A DNA stretch of 64,000 nt from Drechslerella dactyloides (taxonomy: Eukaryota; Ascomycota; Orbiliomycetes; Orbiliales; Orbiliaceae), in the NCBI GenBank assembly GCA_020064725.1, contig JAGTWJ010000017.1, forward strand, positions 496,001 to 560,000, given 5' to 3'. The notes below the pieces were generated by a model. That model was given only the letters and a program-made list of their open reading frames with translations, did not search any database and had not been told where the DNA came from. Below are positions 1-12,591 of this stretch, in pieces; the first letter of the stretch is position 1; every line of letters starts with the position of its first letter. The position numbers and the translations under genes are program-made.

Positions 1-3000
1 TACATCATTCCTACATTTAAGCTTGAGTCTCTCGTGTTTATTTTTGATCTGAAGGACATATATATAGCTATGAACACATATCAAATTGAAGTTCAATCGA
101 AGGTAAATATTGTCCTAGTCAGGGGCCAGACGCCTAGGCTCGCTGTTAAAACATCGTCCATGAAATTGCACAATCGGTCTGTATCCCCAATTGATATCAT
201 AGATCGTGATAATAGAGAATTGACTCGCATGTAAGCACGCCTACTGGGACGTCGTACAAATTAGATGCTTTCTTCGCTAAGGCGATTGATATACGGGTTG
301 GTTCCTCCTTATTCACGCCATAATCATCGCAACTTCAACTGGACTAGGCCAGATCTAGTCAGTGTAAGACTACTCATCGCATCGAAACCTTCAGGCATAT
401 ATAATGTTTACACACATATATAGGAGCGACTAATACCTTTCAATACCGATTCAAGATTCGCGCATTATTCGTCGTGTACGGTACGGATTATACAGTATGA
501 ACATCGATACAATCAGTTTGTATAGCATGACATTGAGTCCATGTAAACCATTTTTATGAGAAGATTCTAGGAGTAGGAGGATGATTTTCAGCTGCACGAC
601 CGCGCATCAAACAGATTGAATGACAGTACATACATGCATCTATAGCTCCGGATACTGAATATCGGCTTCCATTGATGAAACCATATTACTCTATATTGCC
701 CTTGCCACCTATGACTTCGGTAGAGATTATAGATGATCAGCTGATCCGTCAGCTGAGCTCGGTAAAAAAGAGGCTGAATAGATCAGTTTTATCCAGTCTC
801 CAAATTAACATATCTGGGCCAGAATATCTAAGTCTCAATAATGCCTCGGGATCGCAGTATTATACTAATAATGTAGTATAAGCCTTGCTCATTGGCGGCA
901 TCGTAAGCTCAAATTATGAGCTTCGAACCCTGGTACTGGAGTACTACAAGCTTGCTAACTCTATACCGAGTATGTTCTCTTATTAACCAAACCGTGACGG
1001 CTTCGCCGGCTAAGGTACGACAGAGCAGCCAGTTAATTGCATTTAGTTGTCTATGTATCTGTATCTAGATATCTGCAATGACTAACTATCCAGAAATTGT
1101 CCGAAGCAGAATGACATGTATCTACTAGGGCCAGCTGCTACTGCTCGGCCTATAGGCGTCGGCTTAATCCGTAACGTCGCACACGCATATCATGATCGTA
1201 CAGCTTGCTAGATACATATCCCAAATCTGACTAGATGAACACCTATTGAAAATTTCTTAGGCACTGTATTATTTTATCAGCTTTATATGTGCAGGTCGCT
1301 TGACGTGACACAGCACGCTCAACGACGTCTATGGAAAGAAATAACACACAAACAACACACTTCGACCATGGGCTTGGAGCTGTCAGCTGTCAGTACACAG
1401 CACCAGTCATCGAATTATCGAATCCGATTTATCACAGTCTTTCATAATAATTCCAATAACACAAATTCGTTTCCTCCCGTTTCTTAGCAATATCGGGCGA
1501 TTTCGCAAGAAGTCCTAGACTTAAACCCACCGAGCGTGAAGGCAAGATATCACTCGCTCGGTAACCCGGCTTATGTCCCCGCGCAAATCACATACTCCAT
1601 TGGGAATGAAATTGGCATTCGGGCAGCCAGGAAAACTGGGCAACTGTATCTCCCAATGGCAATTCTCAAAACACTTGAACCTGCGAGGTGCAGTGTATTG
1701 CATGACGCGTCGGCACAAATATCATTGATCATTAAAAGATCAACCCGGGCCGCGCGCCCTGCAACAAGGTTAACGCATCATCGTGTCAAACACGGGAAGG
1801 AAATTTCAAAGCGGAAATACCATGAAATATACAGACATTCCAAAGCAATCAATGGAAATGTCTCACTAGCCGCCGTTAAAGAGACCGGTGACTAGTTCTA
1901 GAACAACATCCAGTCTGCCGTCGGCTTGTTCCTGTGACAGCTGGCAGATACCTGCTGTCGTGTTGCGTTGGCTACTCTTGCATGCATGAGCTCAAAATAA
2001 ACAGCTGCAGTTGTTAGCCAGTAGCCAGGCCGCTGCTGATTTTGTAAGTCTAGATCTCTAGTTCTGATATTAGAACCGCAAATTAATTCCCTCGTCGCGT
2101 ATGCGGGAGCGGCCTAAGCTGCAACTATACAGCACCTCTATGGTGATCCCCTTCGACAGATTTTCCGATGCTGCACCTGCACTGTGATATCATGACACTA
2201 CGGCTGCAAGGCATAACGTTAGCATCGGCAAGCTGCTCATGCAGGAGAACCGAGCGGGTGCGTGACAGCGTACTGGCTTCGCTCAGCCCGACAGGTTAGA
2301 TGGCATGTCAGCGGCCAATTGTCCCGTCTGCCAAGAATGATCCGTTGACACAAGCACCGAATAAGGGTTTTGTCTGTCTCAATTTGGCAACGAGCCTCTA
2401 GCCGCCAGTTGCTCAAGGTGCGCCATTATCACGGTGAACTCGTTCTAAGGTTACCCACGACCATCTACGACCCATGCTGCAGGATGCTTGTATGTACATT
2501 TGGAGATCTTTGTGTAATTACAGACGGTGCAAGTATCTAGCTCCCGAAGTAATGGATCGTCAAAGTTCGGTGCGATCTCTTCCTTGATGCACAGTACATC
2601 ACTCCTTAAATTTCCTCTAAGACTACCTAGCATCTACCCGGAGAACTATTGGTACCGAGCTTCGCCGGAAGAGTACAGCCGAGCCAGGGCCGAAGTGTGT
2701 GTGGGCCACTAGCTTGTACAGGGCGGGACAATCGAATAGTCTAGACTTTCGCCGAAAATCTCCGTGGAGAACTTCGGACTGGGAGGCTGTCACACTGCGG
2801 CCCACAAGTGCACTGTCTCCTGTACATATATGCATGTGGAGCAGAATTTCTTTTCGTGAGCTGCCGATGATTGGTTCAACAGACAGGAGTTCCGTGCCGA
2901 GAGCGACACACGTATAGGAGATGCATGCGTCTGCAACCCCAGCATCATTTCTGCGACCAGTTGAAATACAAGGAAACGAGGCCATGCATAAGTTCGGGGG

Positions 3001-4734
3001 TCATGCTCAGGGTGCGGTATCAAGGTGTTCGTTGTCGAACCCCGTTTTTCATGACTTTCTTTTCTTTTGTTAACTTCATCCTTTTGGTCCACATTTCCTT
3101 GTTCTGGTTGGGGAAAGCGTAAAAGTGTGTCAATCGGGAAAGCGTTCATGAGCTCCCCGTGCAATAGAGGAATGTTGTGTGGAGCCAATCGAGTGAGCTT
3201 TTGAGGCTAGACTGATCTTAAGGCTTGGCGATCGCGAAGACCTTTTTGGGCGGCATGTGGATCGAGACCATTAGCGACATCGTGATTCGCTCCGATGAGC
3301 AATCGCGACAAATGCATGGCACCCATTCCGCCGCGTCCTTAGCTAGCTGGTGTTTACTTGAGGGGCTGAAGGAGCGCCTGTGATGAAGGATTGTTTTGCA
3401 TGTAGTATATTTACTTTTTTCTTTCCCTTTTTGCAAGCTTTCATGGTATTAACGGTTGGAAATGAGGTCAAGACTGGTCTCGTAAGTTAACGTTAAGACC
3501 GGTTGTGGTCGCTTCGATACATGCAGCTGCGTTGAGTAAACCGAAAATCGCCGATGCAAGTTAACAGAGCACAGAATTCAAGGAAGTCGAAAGAACAACT
3601 GAAAAAAAGCAAGAGACCCTGGATATAATTGGCTATATAAAATTTTATTCCCGTCCGACGACGGCCTTGAGTGGGTATCCCGCTACGGAGAACACCGGCC
3701 GAGCTGTTAACCTGCTGCAACGAACCGAGTTCCGATCGGATGACACTGGCAGTGACTGGCCGAGCTGTCCCAACATCGGGGGCCAAGCTGAACGTTGGCC
3801 CAAGGCTGCCATGCAGCACATCGTGGGTTCGTGGATGGTAGCACGGGCAGTGCGTACATACTTGCACAAATCAAGGGTTTGCAGTGTGATACAAGTACCC
3901 TGAGCGTTGTCAGCCCGATGGTTTGCCACGACGATCCTGGACTCTGCGTGACCCCCGTGAGGGCTGATTGCCTTCCCTGATCATCCTGTACGGGCAAATT
4001 GTGCCTTGGAATGTTTTACTAGATGTGCCTCCTCCAGGAATGGCAATATCATCTGGTCCCGAGGGAAGCACAGAGGCCGGATTGGGTGCAAGGTCGCCAG
4101 CTCGATAAGCCACAAGCACCGCTCCAAAAGAACAGAAATAGAAATAAAAATGTGAAGACGAATTGTGAACGACGTTACATGGGCAGCTCGACACTGGCAA
4201 CAGGCATCAGAGTATCTGGACATCTGTATAGATTCATTGCAATATCACCAGGTTAAGTACCGTAATTAGTTCAAAAGGCTGGCAAACGAAATTAGAATGA
4301 CCAAGAGGATCAAAGAAGGTATGCGAAGAAAAACGAAGTTTATCAGATGGAATGGGCACGACACGAAGTAGATGTTTTTCAGAATAGTAGTTGGTTTATG
4401 TAGACCAAAGCTTGGGTTCTCTCTTCCAATGGCCTGAGGAAAATGCAGCATAAAATGACAAGTAGTCCAACAGAATAATGAGCAAATCAAAAACGTTATC
4501 CGTAGTATCTAAATTTAAGAATAAAAGGATCCGAAACCCCAGTGACCGTAAACCAGACCAGGCACCATATCATATACGCCGAAACCTAAGGCATGAAGTC
4601 CCCAATATGGAAGTTTGTTGTATATCGGGTTCATATATCCACTGATGTACGACACAGAACGAATCGGCCTGTGACCAATGTGCAGCTAGTAATTGCCTTG
4701 GGCGCACAATTGAGCAGGCCGCTGTCGGCCTGCG
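1..4734. other. Gene-free stretch
   Basis: All six frames are broken into short open stretches with no recognisable domain, no run of plausible spliced exons and no RNA gene that I can support. The only structure noted is near 3475-3499, where a GGTCTCGTAAG motif runs into a 10-bp palindrome TTAACGTTAA. The same motif recurs in the 29-34 kb repeat cluster. This is probably intergenic or decayed repeat DNA. Confidence 0.6.
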
Positions 4735-5854
4735 CTATAGGTGGAGGTCTCCCGAGCTGATGTGGGCAGCTGTGTCTTGACTACTCTCGCTATCGCCGAA
4801 GCCCATGGGCATGCTGATGTATTGGTGGAGTACACCATCCTGACCAGGGCGCCATGGTGATCGGTCCTTGGTGAATATCTCAATTCGCGGCGTCAAGAGC
4901 TCCCGGAGGGAGGGTGTGAGGTCATTATGTGGCGAGCCGAACAGATTGCGATTGACCGGTAGAGCGCCTTCAAGAGACTCGGCTATAAACGTGAAGAACA
5001 AGTTAGCACAGCCCGTCCCAGGAGCAATATCACATTTCCATGAAAATAACATCTCTTTCGGAAAGTTCCTAATGCCCAAATTCGAGACATCTCTACTTCC
5101 TTGATGCACCTTGTCGTCATATTTACATTCCGAAGTTCATAGTGCGATGGGCACCCGGAATCTGGTTTAGGGAGGAAATGTGGACCTGCGAGTGCATTGA
5201 GCACGGGACATCATGGGAACAGCTTACGAGTAGCGAATAGCACGGTCCCACATCGTTTACAGAATGTTCGAGACTGGCTTTGTCCCACGTTATCACCAGT
5301 TTTGATCGTGTAATAATATGTCGAGGATTCGACGTTGCGCGCTTCGCGGTCGCGGGGCTCTACCATCAACAAGGCTCTCGATTCTAAAGATGTGCAGGTT
5401 AGATTGATGTTCCTCTCCATACGCGAATTCCCAAACACGATAGAGCAAACTCGAATTGTGGCGTAGGGCAGTCCGTACTAACGGTGAGGAATGTGCAGAA
5501 GAAACTCGAAGATATCGCCTGACAATCCCTGCAATGACACACAACCACTCCGGGTATGGGTTCCTTGATCGTGACTTTCCAGTCCTGGCAGAAGCAATAT
5601 CCAATTAAAGGGCCATTCCAAGGGGCGGCTACGGCTTCTGTTGACCCGGTTGGGCTGCTTGTCGTTGCGTCGTGCGCGCTATCGTCGTGGTGGGGCGGGG
5701 AATGTGAAATTTGTTCTCGTGCTCGAGTTCGTGTCGATGGCGGCGATGCAGCAGGTTCACTCAGGCCCGGTGAATGCGGTTGGGCTGTCGCGTCTTCTGC
5801 ATCCTCGGAAGTCTTTTGTTTCTTGGCCCGCCGGCTCCTTCCCCGGTAGGGCAT
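4735..5854 (-). CDS. CENP-V/GFA domain protein (spliced)
   Basis: This looks like a member of the CENP-V/GFA (glutathione-dependent formaldehyde-activating enzyme-like) family, small zinc proteins of mostly unknown substrate in fungi. Exon 1 (5854-5479) starts at the ATG for MPYRGRSRR. It has about 90 basic, Ser/Pro-rich residues and then the GFA N-terminal part, with GYCFC and the zinc signature CHCRDCQ. A GTACGG donor at 5478 and a CTAAC...TTTAG acceptor at 5384 join in frame to exon 2 (from 5383), which carries TYYYTIKTGDN and the second zinc motif FCKRCGT. The family's C-terminal part (EIFTKDRSPW) is in a third open stretch ending at the TAG at 4735. It probably begins after the TTTATAG acceptor near 4985, but the splice path between about 5225 and 4985 is unresolved. 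The long basic N-terminus is unusual for the family. The gene could be intact with an extra small exon, or partly decayed. The family call is firm; the exact model is not. Confidence 0.72.
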
Positions 5855-6036
5855 TGGAAGAGATAGTCGCGACTGTTCCAGCACGGCAAAATGGATGATG
5901 GCGAATAAGACGGTCGTGGGGACTTCGGCTTTATATCAATGCCGAGATGCGTGTACTGTACATTTAGCGCGATGAATCGACGACTGCAACTATCGGAAGA
6001 GATGAGAACAAATCTCAGCCGTGACTCGCCCTTTGC

Positions 6037-6753
6037 TCAGGCTGGCCTAGGGATTGTTTGGATCAAGGTTACTCCTCCGTGCGTTTCAACTTTTCCGCCA
6101 CCCACTCGCCATTTTGGGCTTTTTTGGCCGGAACGTGGCAAAATACTCGATCTCCGTACCCCTGCTCTCCTCTCTCGAAATACTGAATAGGTTTCCTCGA
6201 TCTGGCAACACTCTGTGCGACCAATTCTAGGCGCCTTGGCCACCTTTAGCGCCACGCTTGCCTGGCCGTTGGACACTAGCCGTGCCCAGTCGGGCGTCAG
6301 GAGGTGTTGCTGGCTGCTGGTAAGAAGTTGGATATCATGTATTCCGACCTTGCGTGACTCGATCACTTGTTGCAATTGTCTCCCAAATCCCATGTTGAAG
6401 ACCTCGGGCGCCCTCCCGAAAACTTGGTGTGTGGGTTCCCAAGGCTCAGAGTGCATGGTTACCTGAGGCCCACTTTGCATTCTTCTGCGCCGGGTTGAAG
6501 CGAGGTCAGAGCACCACAATCGAATTTGTGAAGAGCGAGGGCGTGTGGACAAATACGGACTAAGTATCGACGGTTTTGGTAATACGGTCAGTCTCATGTG
6601 ATTCTTCAACGAGGATTCTGCGCAAGGGCCTAATACTTTACAAGCATGTTCCTTCAAAGCTTTGGCACGGACAAGGGAAATACGACAGTTACCATTTTCT
6701 AGCGCATACCTGTGTATAAATACATTTCCGTCGACATTAACGCGAAAGCGCAA
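6037..6753 (-). CDS. Possible protein of unknown function
   Basis: This is a 238-codon open frame, long for this otherwise broken neighbourhood, with no intron needed. I recognise no domain. The middle (HDIQLLTSSQQHLLTPDWARLV-like) has a balanced composition that could be globular, but the ends are Arg/Ser-rich. The first residues depend on a non-ATG start, so a real gene would need an upstream exon or an internal Met. It lies upstream of the CENP-V/GFA gene on the same strand. It may be a fragment, or chance. Confidence 0.22.
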   Translation of the reverse strand: MRFRVNVDGNVFIHRYALENGNCRISLVRAKALKEHACKVLGPCAESSLKNHMRLTVLPKPSILSPYLSTRPRSSQIRLWCSDLASTRRRRMQSGPQVTMHSEPWEPTHQVFGRAPEVFNMGFGRQLQQVIESRKVGIHDIQLLTSSQQHLLTPDWARLVSNGQASVALKVAKAPRIGRTECCQIEETYSVFRERRAGVRRSSILPRSGQKSPKWRVGGGKVETHGGVTLIQTIPRPA

Positions 6754-7848
6754 GAAATTGGCTCCCGGACTCGCGGTTCGCCTTGTTCTTGAGGTTCAGC
6801 AGCCTAGGATGCTCTGGAAAACTGGCTAGTTCGGACCGGCACTCACGTTCCGTTGTCAGACATCTTTGAATTCGCCGGAGCAGATATCTGAGTGCCTATT
6901 TGTTAGAGCCGGGATTATGTGTCAGAGCTAGAGACATCAGAATAAAGGCGGTCGGGTCAGCGAGTGGCACAAAATCGGTATACACGTACCAGAAAAAAAT
7001 ACCGTTACTGGCAAGTCGGAAAACTGGTCGTCCGCGCCATCTGATAGCGGCTCTGTGCTATCTACGACTTATCCATCTCTCGCAAGGCTTACCCCCTGGT
7101 CCCTGAAACGGTTGTCAGCCGGGATCCCGAGGAAACTGTCAGCAAGTTTTTGCTATAACGACGAAAGATAGTGCCAGCTTTCGAATCTTCTAAAAGAAGA
7201 AAAGCAAATGCAAGATCGGCCAGCAAGCGAGCCGCTATTGCATTGTGCCATTTGAGTTTCGTTCGGAAATAATTTGCTGAGCGAGCAGCCTACGTCGAAC
7301 TAAAGCTTTAGCGAGTGGTGAGCATGCACGTACCGATAGAATGTCATCGATATAGTACCCACCCATATCTATAGCAGATCATGCGCTCCAAAGATCTAGT
7401 CTAGATTGGAGCTTGTGAGTGCCAAGCTAGGTTCAAAGATAGCCATCCTCTTCTTGGACTTGTTTGTTCCAGGTGGTTTCAAAAGGTCGTTCGGGGAGGG
7501 CGGATGACGAGTCCTGGTCGTGCCCGGTCTCGAGGTCTGCGGGCACCATCTGCGTCGGAGTAGGCGATGGACGGGCCAGCGAATTGTGCGTTAGTCTGGA
7601 GCTATATTACGGGCCACCAAGTATAGGGGACCCCCTCTTGCTTCCCGCTCTTACCATGGCGGCCGCCCTTCTAGATCTAGATCCTCCGCAGGGCAACAAT
7701 TTGCTTGCTTCCGTCAGGCGGACCCTCGCTGGGGAGCTAGTTTCGTAGCGAGGTTGAAGTCAGGCACGGTGTGGAGCTTGAGCCGCTGCAGCATAGCAGG
7801 ATAATTCTGCGCCCTGCTTTTTTTGCGGACGCTGGCAGTCGTTGTGAA

Positions 7849-7856
7849 TATAAAAG
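7849..7856 (+). promoter_or_regulatory. TATA box for the zinc-ribbon gene
   Basis: TATAAAAG lies about 170 bp upstream of the inferred 5'UTR intron. A C/T- and A-rich leader follows, as is common before highly expressed fungal genes. No other coding start is better placed to use it. Confidence 0.5.
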
Positions 7857-8017
7857 GGAGGGAACCTTCCCACCGACTCAAAAGTTTCTTCGATCCAAAA
7901 ACATCATCCTCTCATCATCAGACTTCGCAAGACTTCCAAGCTCCGCTTTCTTCCTCACCAATAAGAAACTCCACTGAACCTTCTCACGTACAACCTCTTT
8001 GTCCACAAAGAAACAAA

Positions 8018-8081
8018 GTAAGTCTCCCCTTCGTGTTCGTTCATCATCCTCCTCGAATGTCTTGCTGATATTCTGTATTAG
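8018..8081 (+). other. 5'UTR intron of the zinc-ribbon gene
   Basis: A 64-nt intron has donor GTAAGT, branch site CTGAT near 8064 and acceptor TTAG at 8078-8081. It leaves a single base before the ATG at 8083. Splice consensus, spacing and length match the coding introns of the window. It is inferred from sequence only. Confidence 0.65.
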
Positions 8082-8082
8082 A

Positions 8083-8334
8083 ATGCAATTCACTACAATG
8101 AATTTCTCCAAGACTAAGGGCAAGGTCGAAGAGCCGACCCTCATGACTGTAAGTATACATCTTCCATCCATTTCCATTCGACGATGACTCTAACCGCCAT
8201 TGTCCTTTTAGATTCCGGGTTATCCATGCCCAACATGCGCGGCCAAGGGAATACAAACCATTGTGATCAATGGTCGATCGTGCCCCAAGTGTGGAACAGA
8301 AATTGATGTCAACAAACCAACCAAGCACCTCTGA
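8083..8334 (+). CDS. 62-aa zinc-ribbon protein
   Basis: Two exons (8083-8148 and 8212-8334) are joined by a 63-nt GTAAGT...TTTTAG intron and encode 62 residues. The second exon has four cysteines as two CxxC knuckles (C28/C31 and C46/C49). They are separated by a 14-residue strand-rich linker with an NGR turn, and the layout is that of a rubredoxin-like or zinc-ribbon fold. The N-terminus is short and basic, with no signal peptide. A second in-frame ATG lies five codons downstream and could also be used. The gene has a TATA box and a 5'UTR intron, and the neighbouring DNA on both sides is empty, so it is a stand-alone gene. I do not recognise a named family. A single-ribbon protein this small might bind nucleic acid or another protein, but that is inference. 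Confidence 0.82.
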
Positions 8335-10262
8335 GTCCCAGCACTCCAACTACTGATGATGAGGTCTCTCTGTGTGGCGATGGATGGCTGGCTAGCCAAT
8401 GTTTTTCCTTATTCACAAAAGTCTTTTTTCCTATAACTTCAAGATCGCGTTTCAATCATGGTTCCTAATTATTTCTATTATCTCTGACGTTCTGTACATC
8501 GATGCATCCCTGTCAAGTAATTCATGCATCGAAGTGAACCTACTTCATGTATCTTAACGTCTAGAAAAACAAGGAGACACCGTCTCAATTCTTCCTTTCG
8601 ATCTGACACGCCTTGTCCTTACCGCACAGACTAGAAGTTGCTTGGCTACCTCGCCAACCTAACGTACGCATTAGCTTGCTGGCTGTCTGCTCGAAAGACA
8701 TATCGTTCCTGGAAATGCAGCTCAATTCTCAAGCTATCTTGCATATCGTGCTAGCACTAGACGTTCCATCCGACCAATTGGGCCGACCAAGCTTCGGACT
8801 CGGAGGACCGCTAGTCAATCATTACTGTAACCTGTTTCAGCAATAGCCCTCCGTTGGGCAGCCCTGAGGCGTTCGCATCTGTCACCTTGCATAGCCCTGC
8901 CAAATACGTGTAAAGGTAAGAGCTTCGTGTATCGTGCTTAAGCCCGGATTTTCCAAAAGATCAGATTCTGTGCCGCAGCTTCCTTTCAAGGCTTGTTACT
9001 CAAAAGAATCCAACAAGAGCAATCCGTTCATATACCCATCCTAGCGGACCGCCTGGCAAGCAAGCTTTACCTGGTTTCTTCTTAAGTTGGCCGCCGAATT
9101 GGGCCGGTCGCGATTTGCTCTCGGAAACGGGACAACGCTAATTACCAGATGTGATGTTGCAGATTCTCTCATGCATCATGGATTCCCTGTCGGCCATCTT
9201 GCTTCCAGGCTAAAGCTTCTCCAGACCAAGCGCCCAGGCTATTTCGCGGTCCCACTCGCTAAATTCTAGACCACGATTGTGTTGCTTGGTTATTGACCCG
9301 GATGCCCTTTGCGACTTGGGATCCGTCGTGTGATATCACATTTCAGGAGCTTCGTGTTCAGACATTCCACGTCGTGGGCAGAGTGGCGGCCTGGCTTGGT
9401 CAGATGCAAAACGGCACCAGCCTAATTGTCAGCTATACGATGGCTTCATGAAGAAGGTCGAAGGTGGGCTCTGGACTGATCCTGCCGAAAATAACTATTT
9501 CTTTGCGGCCATGACGTCTTCCCTCATTTCTCAGGGCTTCGTTAACATGACTCTTGGCCAGCACGTTCGCTTCGGGGCTGCGGAGATAACCAAGTTCTGA
9601 GGAAAGTAAGGAAAGTGTATCCCCGATCCAATATCGGTTAAAATTCTGGTGGACCTCGACTGAGACCTGTGGACCAAAGATCGGACGATAACGGGGCGTG
9701 GTATACGAGGCAGTGCCCTCAAACGTGGCTGTCTGTCGTGCAGAAGGCTGAAGCCTAGTGAACCTCACATGTGAATTATCAGCGAATGCTGTTTGAACTC
9801 AGGCAGGCTTCCACAATGGCATTAGACTTACAGTTTTTAGTCTCCTGCTGAAACTGCAACTTTTGGCAACAGCCATACTGGGTTCTCGGATCATTGTCAG
9901 GCTTTGTTGGCGTCGAGAATGCCTTCGAATCGTGGGTAAGGTGATGAGGTTGAGGATGGTGGAAATGCGCGGAGAGCAGCCTCGACAGTCTGGCCCGCCA
10001 TCGAGATGCTGCTTCCCTACGATGCTGAGGTCCGCACGCTGCGTGACTACCAAGTCTCGGGGCTTCGACAGGTTGTCATAAGCTCTAGATCTTTTTCCCT
10101 TCATCTTTATTCTTCGATCCTCGTCTATCGATCGTGCTGGCTTCCAAGTTAGCTTTCAGCATCGCAATCAATTGAGCCAAAGGTCGAAATCCTTCATCTC
10201 AGAGAATAACGTTACAAAGCTCGAGTCCACGGCCGGCCGTATCGGTCAACATCGACGCGTCA
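8335..10262. other. Intergenic stretch
   Basis: This holds the 3' flank of the zinc-ribbon gene and the 5' flank of the His-rich gene. Open frames, the longest about 111 codons at 9433-9768 (-), show no recognisable domain and no convincing splice structure. Confidence 0.55.
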
Positions 10263-12591
10263 ATGCCGCCCTCCTCGCAAAAATCCGCTCTCAAACTCGT
10301 CAAATACGTCCCCGTCCTGCCGTAAGTAGCTATTCTTCTCAAAGTCGTTCGGGACAGCAACAGCTGACAAGTCTATGCAGAGACGAGACGATGCTTGCTT
10401 CCTCAGGTGATGCCCAAGTGCCCATTGTGCACCTGCCAGCCCATATGCCACCACCAATCGCGATGGCGGAGACAGGCTACGCAGTAGGTATCGCCGACCC
10501 TAATGGCTTACCAGCCTGGGCAAAGCCAATCAGCGTCAGCGAGGGACACAGCCGCCGCCATTGCAGTCATCATCATCACCACCACCACGCCACGATTGCA
10601 CCGAACGCCGGTCCTGAGTACCTCGTGCCGATGGCTACAGCCGTTCCAAACCCTAACGGTCCTGGTTTGATTTTACTACAGCCAGCAGACCCACGGATGG
10701 TTCCTTGCATGTCAGTTCCAGGCGCTTACGCGACTGACAGCGACGAGCTTGACACCATCCGCGGCGAGAATTACCGCAACCGCAACCAGCCGCTGCTCAT
10801 TGGTTCCGGCGAGTACAGCGACTTTGAAGCGGATGAGCTCGGTCGAGATTTCGCCCGTGTTCGTCTTCAGGCAGAGGCCAGCGAGCGGTTCAGATTCGAG
10901 GAATTGGAGCGCGAGCGAGCCCTCCACGGTGAGCATGCGCAAGCCGAGGAAGCCAAACGACAGCGTGACTGGGAGACCTGGGCACTAGCCATGGGGATCA
11001 TCCAGGACCGTGAACGCGTCGGCGGGGGACCTGGATTCCCACATCACGAGGCCTATGAGGACAGCGAACGAGTCATCAATATAAATATCCGCCAGCCTTG
11101 CAAGATGTGCAGGGAGCCGGTTATCATGGAGACTCAGACTGTCCACCATCGGTTCCCGAACAACGATGCCAGCAAAGGTATCGGAATCAACGTCGACGGT
11201 CCAGGAAAGTCAGCAGAGGACGACGTACTCTGCCGCCGATGCAAAGACGATCTGAACGAGAAGAAAGAGAAAAAGGAGCTCCTGCGTAAAGTTGTTCGAG
11301 AAGTCATCGACGAGAAAAGTACGTTTGAGCCTACAACCGAACCTGCTTCCCAGCATCCACCTAACCGTGCTCACTTCTTATATAGGCAAAGCCAAAAAGG
11401 AGAAGAAGGATAAAGGTGGAACGGTCGTCTTGCACTCGTCTTCCAGTAGCGAGTTTGCTTCGGCAGAAAGCGACGAGAACGACCAGCCATACGATCGTGA
11501 GCACACTCGCAAAACTCAAAATCTCAGCTTACGCCACCGTGGAGGGAACAAAGAGCAGGCATTCGAAGTCCGTCTCGGGGAAACGGTAAGCATTCCGAAC
11601 GCCGACAAACTAGTCGATGATACCACAAAAATCAAACCGAAATTGTCAATGCGTAGACTGTCGACATTCTCAAGACATGTTTTCTGGAGGATCAAGCTGA
11701 CGGCCCTGTCATCTATAGAGTCCTCAATCCATCGCTGCTTCTGCACGCGGCTACTCTCGCGGTCACCATCATCACCCCCATCACCATCACGGACAATACG
11801 CAAAACCCAAGTTCGATGATTACAGTGGCTCTGAGTCCGAGATTGAGCTTCAAATCAGGGGATCGCGTCAGCATACTCCAAACCCACAGAAACATCAAGC
11901 CCACACCCCCGTCAGCGGCCTCAGCAAAACCCGCTATGTCAACGTAGTCGAAGATGTCTCCACGGAGGCCTCGTCCTCCGAGTCCGAGCGAGACGAAAAC
12001 GAAGCTCCAGGCGTTCATCGATCGAGCCGCGCCCACAAGGTCACTCACCACCATGGCAGTCGCTCCCATCAATCGCCCCTCGCAGCATCTATCAAACAAA
12101 ATCCAGACAAATTCGTCAAGGCAGTTCTCCGCCACCTCGACGGAGAGACCTATCGTGAGAAGGGCCACAACCCCAAGCTAGCCGTCAAGGTTGCCAACGA
12201 CAAACGACACATCGACACCACGGGCCACTCCTGCAGCAGCGAGGAAGGAAGCAAGGATTCTGAAGAATACGACGTCAACGTCAACTTCTCGGTCAAGAAA
12301 CCACAAAGGGACGGCAAGCATTCATCCCACGCCCGCCATCACCGCGGCCGAGCTAAAGCTGCACGTCTTCCTGAGGACACTTCTACATCGTACACGTCTC
12401 GTGGCCATCATCGTAGGAGCAGTTCTGCTGGCGATTACCCGGTCAACCCCGCCAAATTACACGACTCGCTTCACACGTCTGCTGGCCGCCACTCGAGCCC
12501 ACATATCGGTAAGGGAGGCAAGCATAGCGTGACGGGGGATAGGCCTGGCTTCCTTAGGGGCTGGTCTTTCTTCCAAAAATCGTCATTCTAG
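10263..12591 (+). CDS. His/Ser-rich protein with CxxC pair
   Basis: Four exons (10263-10321, 10381-11318, 11386-11585, 11719-12591) join in frame to give 689 residues. The 59-, 67- and 133-nt introns have GTAAGT/GTACGT/GTAAGC donors and CTGAC or CTAAC branch sites. The start MPPSSQKSALKLVKYVPVLP was chosen because its exon splices in phase to the long second exon. Visible parts are a poly-His run near residue 80, a charged Glu/Arg-rich helix near 200-240, and a possible zinc site of two CxxC knuckles (CKMC and CRRC, about 259-303). A Lys/Glu coiled segment follows, and then a long disordered tail with further His clusters (near 411), acidic Ser patches and an aromatic end (GWSFFQKSSF). There is no signal peptide or membrane segment. 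The last exon is an 873-nt open frame without an ATG of its own. I recognise no family. Metal binding is suggested by His and Cys content only. Confidence 0.8.

Noticed and set aside
900..980. Possible tRNA on the minus strand (GGGTTCGAAGC)
   Set aside because: Only the T-loop-like string is present. No acceptor or anticodon stem can be formed.
11292..11819. A separate 175-codon gene
   Set aside because: Its first part is exon 3 of the His-rich gene and its last part reads through an intron. The real continuation is in another frame from 11719.
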